From the NCBI GenBank assembly GCA_024409145.1, contig JAKSUF010000045.1, positions 1-9,048 on the forward strand: a stretch of 9,048 nt of DNA, given 5' to 3'. Numbering within the stretch: the first letter of the stretch is position 1; each line of letters starts with the position of its first letter. The translations under genes and the position numbers were made by a program. A model generated the notes under the pieces. The model saw nothing but the letters and a program-made list of their open reading frames with translations, did not search any database and was not told the DNA's origin. This document shows positions 6,408-9,048 of this stretch, one piece after another. The DNA is from an archaeon. Its GTDB lineage: Archaea > Methanobacteriota > Methanobacteria > Methanobacteriales > Methanobacteriaceae.

Positions 6408-7078
6408 TATTTTTCCTTTCTATCAGGAAAATCATGTATCAAAGTAACAGCACGAGCAATTATATTGATATTTTCTTTTCTAATTTCTTCTATTGTATAC
6501 ATTCTTGGTGGCATTGTTACATTTAATAAATTAAAACAAAATACATTGTCTTTTGTTGCTATTTCTCTTATTAAAGCATAATCATCACCTTTAGAAACTA
6601 AACATATATCACCATTATATATTTGGTCTACACCTAAGTTAAATTCTTCAAATATTATTGTATCACCTAACATTATTCTAGTTTCCATTTGATTAGTTGT
6701 TACTATTTTAGCAAACAGTCTATTCCTATTTGAGTATTTTGCTCTTGCTACATTTATAAAATATTCAACGTTTTGATTATCTGCACTAAGTGTATCATTA
6801 TATTTAATGTTTCTAAATACAGGTATTTTAATTGTTTCTGATTCAATTTCCTTTGGTATTTTATTTGGTTGTATACCTAATAAATAATCAGCAGTTACAT
6901 TAAATAGTTTAGCAATTTGTACAGTTATTTCATAACGTGGCAAACGTTTTCCTGCTAAATAATTACTAACAGCTGTATCAGTTAAATATAGTTTTTTAGC
7001 TAGATCCCTTTGATTCATATTATTTTTTTCTAACAAATTTCTAAGCTTTTCACCGTATTCTTTTGTTTTATCAGACAT
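6407..7078 (-). CDS. Phage repressor, XRE HTH with degenerate S24 (LexA-like) domain
   Basis: The 223-residue protein has an XRE helix-turn-helix (about residues 8-66: MNQRDLAKKLYLTDTAVSNYLAGKR, NVTADYLLG) and a C-terminal S24/LexA-like domain (about 83-215). It should bind the operators in the divergent control region and keep the lytic promoter off. The S24 domain lacks what self-cleavage needs. Where GDSM is expected there is T128-N129-Q130-M131, so Gln replaces the Ser; R171 stands in place of the general-base Lys; and the usual Ala-Gly cleavage site aligns with Y93-N94. The fold otherwise looks complete, including IMLGDTIIFEE. It is therefore probably a non-cleavable repressor, still able to pair through this domain. 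AGAGGTG lies 5 bases before the ATG. Confidence 0.92.
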   Translation of the reverse strand: MSDKTKEYGEKLRNLLEKNNMNQRDLAKKLYLTDTAVSNYLAGKRLPRYEITVQIAKLFNVTADYLLGIQPNKIPKEIESETIKIPVFRNIKYNDTLSADNQNVEYFINVARAKYSNRNRLFAKIVTTNQMETRIMLGDTIIFEEFNLGVDQIYNGDICLVSKGDDYALIREIATKDNVFCFNLLNVTMPPRMYTIEEIRKENINIIARAVTLIHDFPDRKEK

Positions 7079-7099
7079 TTTATCACCTCTTTTTACTAG

Positions 7100-7130
7100 A
7101 TTATATCATAAAAAGAAAACTTTTTGTTAA
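7100..7130 (-). promoter_or_regulatory. Leftward promoter of the repressor-integrase operon (PRM-like)
   Basis: On the minus strand an extended -10, TGATATAAT, lies at 7108-7100, with start near 7093. A weak -35-like TTAACA is at 7130-7125, 19 bases away, so the extended -10 probably carries most of the strength. Operator O2 (7134-7150) lies just upstream, where a bound repressor could touch the polymerase and raise or lower its own synthesis. Confidence 0.7.
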
Positions 7131-7133
7131 AAA

Positions 7134-7150
7134 TTTATCAAAATGTTAAA
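7134..7150. promoter_or_regulatory. Operator O2, 17-bp near-palindrome
   Basis: TTTATC-AAAAT-GTTAAA has the same layout as O1 and shares its first ten bases (TTTATCAAAA); the right half has one mismatch. It lies between the two promoters, upstream of both -35 regions. Confidence 0.6.
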
Positions 7151-7157
7151 AAACATA

Positions 7158-7185
7158 TTGACATTTTAAAAAATGAGTATATATT
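7158..7185 (+). promoter_or_regulatory. Rightward early promoter (PR-like)
   Basis: A consensus TTGACA at 7158-7163 and TATATT at 7180-7185, 16 bases apart, point toward the Cro-like gene. Start would be near 7192, immediately before operator O1, so a bound repressor would block polymerase. Confidence 0.75.
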
Positions 7186-7195
7186 TTATTTTAGA

Positions 7196-7212
7196 TTTAT
7201 CAAAACGATAAA
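7196..7212. promoter_or_regulatory. Operator O1, 17-bp perfect palindrome
   Basis: TTTATC-AAAAC-GATAAA is a perfect inverted repeat with a 5-base centre, at the start point of the rightward promoter. A further half-site TTATC follows at 7215-7219. Either the repressor or the Cro-like protein, both XRE types, could bind it. Confidence 0.65.
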
Positions 7213-7249
7213 AACTTATCGATTTGAAAAGTAGGAAGGAGGTGCAAAT

Positions 7250-7453
7250 ATGCAAAATAAACTTAAATCTTATAGGGCTTTACATGGATTAACTCAATTA
7301 GACATGGCTTGTAACTTAGGTATTTCAGTAACAAACTATAAACTTAAGGAAGAAGGAAGAACCGATTTTAAAGTTAGTGAAATAAAAAAGATTCAAAAGT
7401 TTTTTAATATTTCATCAGAAGAAATCGGAAAAATGTTTTTTGAAATTGCATAG
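7250..7453 (+). CDS. Cro-like XRE-family regulator
   Basis: This 67-residue protein is little more than one helix-turn-helix domain: ALHGLTQLDMACNLGISVTNYKLKEEGRTDF (about residues 9-39) followed by KIQKFFNIS. First in the rightward early operon and divergent from the repressor, it holds the Cro position. It probably binds the same TTTATC operators and turns down the repressor-integrase operon after induction. The ATG follows a strong AAGGAGGTG (7236-7244) at a good distance. Its TAG stop overlaps the next gene's ribosome binding site, so the operon is tightly packed. Direct operator binding is inferred. Confidence 0.82.
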   Translation: MQNKLKSYRALHGLTQLDMACNLGISVTNYKLKEEGRTDFKVSEIKKIQKFFNISSEEIGKMFFEIA

Positions 7454-7461
7454 GAGGAAAC

Positions 7462-7722
7462 GTGGAAAAATTATTAAAGACTGAAGAAGTCGCTGAACGT
7501 TGGCAGGTTTCAAAAGATTATGTACTTAATCAAATACCAAAAGGTTTAGTAGTAATTAGATTAGGAAAAACTGATTATAGATTTGATTTAGAAGATGTAC
7601 GTAATTATGAATCTTATCTTAAGAGTTTGAATACCAGCTATCAAAAAATGGATTCATATAATAAAGTAAAAAAACTTAGACTTGTTACTTCTATAAGAAA
7701 TGAATCTTATAAAATAATTTAG
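7462..7722 (+). CDS. Excisionase-like HTH protein (MerR-type helix-turn-helix)
   Basis: An 86-residue product with LLKTEEVAERWQVSKDYVLNQIPKGLVVIRLGKTDYRFDLEDVRNYESYL (about residues 4-53), the pattern of the excisionase / HTH_17 family: a winged helix that reads DNA, with the R-F wing and the Asp/Asn-Tyr helix. The basic tail (about 67-86) has no recognised motif. It is read from GTG at 7462; AGGAGG (7452-7457) lies 4 bases before and no ATG fits. Second in the early operon, after Cro, it is in a sensible place for a directionality factor acting with the integrase at attP. A second transcription regulator is the main alternative. Confidence 0.72.
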   Translation: MEKLLKTEEVAERWQVSKDYVLNQIPKGLVVIRLGKTDYRFDLEDVRNYESYLKSLNTSYQKMDSYNKVKKLRLVTSIRNESYKII

Positions 7723-7738
7723 GAGGGAGGTTAAAAAG

Positions 7739-7978
7739 TTGCAGAACGAATTAACTATATTACAAAAACTTAATGACTTAATGTATAAACATAATTTTAT
7801 TACTACAATGTTTTATATTTTTGTTTTACTAGGGTTTACATTTTTTACTTTAGCAAACATGAGAATTAGCACTTTGAATGATCGTATAGATTTATTAGAA
7901 AGTGAAATGGATACAATAAAAAATGAAGTTGTAAACGACTACCAATCATACATACAACTTCATAATAACAACAATTAG
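7739..7978 (+). CDS. Small early membrane protein with coiled-coil tail
   Basis: The 79-residue product has one hydrophobic helix (about residues 20-39, ITTMFYIFVLLGFTFFTLAN), then a heptad-like segment (about 42-66, ISTLNDRIDLLESEMDTIKNEV) and an Asn-rich end. The start is TTG at 7739, 8 bases after the very strong AGGAGGGAGG (7721-7730); an internal ATG at residue 15 would lack such a site. No family is recognised. Small one-helix early phage proteins include superinfection exclusion factors and host-takeover proteins, but nothing here points to one. A weak hairpin with T5 follows its stop. Confidence 0.65.
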   Translation: MQNELTILQKLNDLMYKHNFITTMFYIFVLLGFTFFTLANMRISTLNDRIDLLESEMDTIKNEVVNDYQSYIQLHNNNN

Positions 7979-8002
7979 AAACCTTTATAAGGTGTTCTTT
8001 TT
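7978..8002 (+). terminator. Weak hairpin with T run (possible partial terminator)
   Basis: GAAACCTT (7978-7985) pairs with AAGGTGTTC (7989-7997) with one bulged G and a TAT loop, followed by TTTTT. It may lower expression of the downstream genes. No clear promoter is seen between it and the next gene, so full termination is unlikely. Confidence 0.35.
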
Positions 8003-8056
8003 GTTCCTTTAATTGTATCAAAAAAAATATTAAAAAGCAATTATAGGAGGTAAATC

Positions 8057-8296
8057 ATGAAGGAAGGAATAAAAGTAAATGAAATTCCAAATGATTATTA
8101 CAAAATAAGACTTCAAGAATTAAAAGATGAAGTCTTAGAAATGAAAGATAAATATACAAATTTAGTAGAAGATACATTACAAACTTGCAGAGAATATAAA
8201 AAACATAATGATGAACTAATACAATTATCTCAAATACAACTTGCTTATATTAAAGTGCTTGAAGAAAAATTAAAAATAAAGAAAGAAAATGACTAA
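8057..8296 (+). CDS. Small coiled-coil protein of unknown function
   Basis: The 79-residue product is almost wholly charged and helical, with KIRLQELKDEVLEMKDKYTNLVED (about residues 16-39) and IKVLEEKLKIKKEND at the end, suggesting a dimeric coiled coil. No family motif or membrane segment is seen. ATG is 6 bases after AGGAGG (8045-8050). Its last codons overlap the start of the methyltransferase gene by 8 bases, so the two are probably translated together; a functional link is possible but unproven. Confidence 0.65.
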   Translation: MKEGIKVNEIPNDYYKIRLQELKDEVLEMKDKYTNLVEDTLQTCREYKKHNDELIQLSQIQLAYIKVLEEKLKIKKEND

Positions 8297-9048
8297 CTTA
8301 TATTGTGGCGATTCTTATCAACTTATTAAAGATATTCCTGATAATTCAGTTGATTTAGTAATAATTGATCCACCTTATCAATTTGATATGGCAGGTCGTG
8401 GAGGCTGTTTTGGAACTGCTAAAAGAAATTATCATGCTGAATATGTTGATTTATGCAAACTAGATAGACCATTTGAAGAAACTGAACAAACAAGAATAAA
8501 AGCAAATGCTGATGATCATAAAAAACAATTAAGATTTATTAGTATAGGATTTACTAATGATATATTAGATGAACTATGTAGAGTTATGAAAAAGATTAAT
8601 ATTTATGTTTGGTGCAGTAAAGCTCAGATAAAACAAATTTGGAACTATTTTGATGATAAAGGTTGTAACCTTGATTTATTAACTTGGCATAAAACTAATC
8701 CTATTCCAACTTGCAATAATTCTTATCTTAACGATACTGAGTATTTAATATTCGCAAGAGAAAAAGGGGTTAAGATTTTTGGTAATTATTTTACAAAGAA
8801 AAAATATTACGTTACTAAAGCGAACGTTACTGATAAAAAACTTTATAAACATCCAACAATAAAACCTTTAGACATAATAAAAAACTTGGTAATAAATTCC
8901 ACTTCGGGGGGGGAACTCGTACTAGATTGCTTTATGGGTTCAGGTACAACAGGTGTTGCTTGTAAAGAATTAGGTAGAGATTTTATAGGGATAGAAATTG
9001 ATAAAGATTATTTTGAAATAGCTAAGAAAAGAATTGAATATAAGAAAG
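8289..9048 (+). CDS. DNA methyltransferase, beta-class N6-adenine / N4-cytosine type (3' end cut off)
   Basis: Read from ATG at 8289, the frame stays open to the window end (253 residues). Catalytic motif IV, DPPY, is at residues 27-30; the AdoMet-binding motif I, LDCFMGSGTTG, comes near the C-terminus (about 212-222); and between them lies W133-H134-K135 followed by E151. Motif IV before motif I marks the beta class. DPPY usually goes with adenine-N6 activity, though cytosine-N4 enzymes of this fold cannot be excluded. After motif I comes GRDFIGIEIDKDYFEIAKKRIE, normally the end of such enzymes, so only a few residues are probably missing. It overlaps the preceding gene by 8 bases and lacks a strong ribosome binding site. 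No restriction enzyme is in view; it is likely a solitary phage enzyme that masks phage DNA or regulates. A G8 tract at 8906-8913 lies just before motif I. Confidence 0.9.
   Translation, partial: MTNLYCGDSYQLIKDIPDNSVDLVIIDPPYQFDMAGRGGCFGTAKRNYHAEYVDLCKLDRPFEETEQTRIKANADDHKKQLRFISIGFTNDILDELCRVMKKINIYVWCSKAQIKQIWNYFDDKGCNLDLLTWHKTNPIPTCNNSYLNDTEYLIFAREKGVKIFGNYFTKKKYYVTKANVTDKKLYKHPTIKPLDIIKNLVINSTSGGELVLDCFMGSGTTGVACKELGRDFIGIEIDKDYFEIAKKRIEYKK

Noticed and set aside
1..9048. Recoded TGA (Trp) as in Mycoplasma
   Set aside because: None of the eleven complete stops is TGA, which is suggestive, but all genes are intact with Trp encoded by TGG and no in-frame TGA is needed; the sample is too small to infer recoding.
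8289..9048. A full restriction-modification system
   Set aside because: Only the methyltransferase is visible; the upstream neighbours are too small and carry no nuclease motif, and the downstream side is outside the window.

Overview
The window is a piece of a temperate tailed-phage genome from a strongly AT-rich, low-GC Gram-positive (Firmicutes-like) host. The evidence is GGAGG-type ribosome binding sites, a phage-type lysis cassette, a tyrosine integrase, divergent repressor and Cro-like genes, and an attachment site built from the 3' half of a tRNA-Ser(GCU) gene. All intact genes use TAA or TAG stops and TGG for Trp, so nothing suggests a recoded TGA. I cannot name the host genus from sequence alone.

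Layout, left to right. (1) 1-3246: the 3' part of a very large phage protein (ends of the polyvalent / internal virion protein type), open at the left edge. (2) 3247-3432: a gene-free control segment with two matching unusual promoters, a likely ~70-nt small RNA and a strong terminator. (3) 3433-4946: a compact lysis cassette, comprising an XhlA-like coiled-coil membrane protein, a two-helix membrane protein, an LLH-type holin and an M15-type endolysin. (4) 4947-5250: the attP region, with arm-type direct repeats (AAATTTGCCCAAAAA) on both sides of a 56-nt tRNA-Ser 3' half and its terminator, followed by a third copy of the unusual promoter. (5) 5328-7078, minus strand: integrase and an S24-like repressor in one overlapping operon. 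(6) 7079-7249: the lysis-lysogeny switch with divergent promoters and two 17-bp operators. (7) 7250-9048, plus strand: early operon with a Cro-like regulator, an excisionase-like HTH protein, a small membrane protein, a small coiled-coil protein and a DNA methyltransferase cut off by the window end.

How it works together. In a lysogen the repressor should hold down the rightward early promoter and be made together with the integrase. When repression is lost, the early operon makes Cro-like and excisionase-like proteins. Late genes, including the lysis cassette, appear to start from promoters with the layout GTTGTCG-N20-TATAAT, seen three times and only in the late/attP part. Because phage genes lie on both sides of the tRNA fragment, the sequence represents the unintegrated (circular or permuted) phage arrangement, or a tandem of two elements, rather than an ordinary prophage end.

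Most interesting points: the three-copy promoter with exact 20-nt spacing; a candidate small RNA whose predicted 5' end resembles the 3' tail of 16S rRNA; a repressor lacking the residues needed for RecA-stimulated self-cleavage; and a G8 tract just before the AdoMet-binding motif of the methyltransferase.
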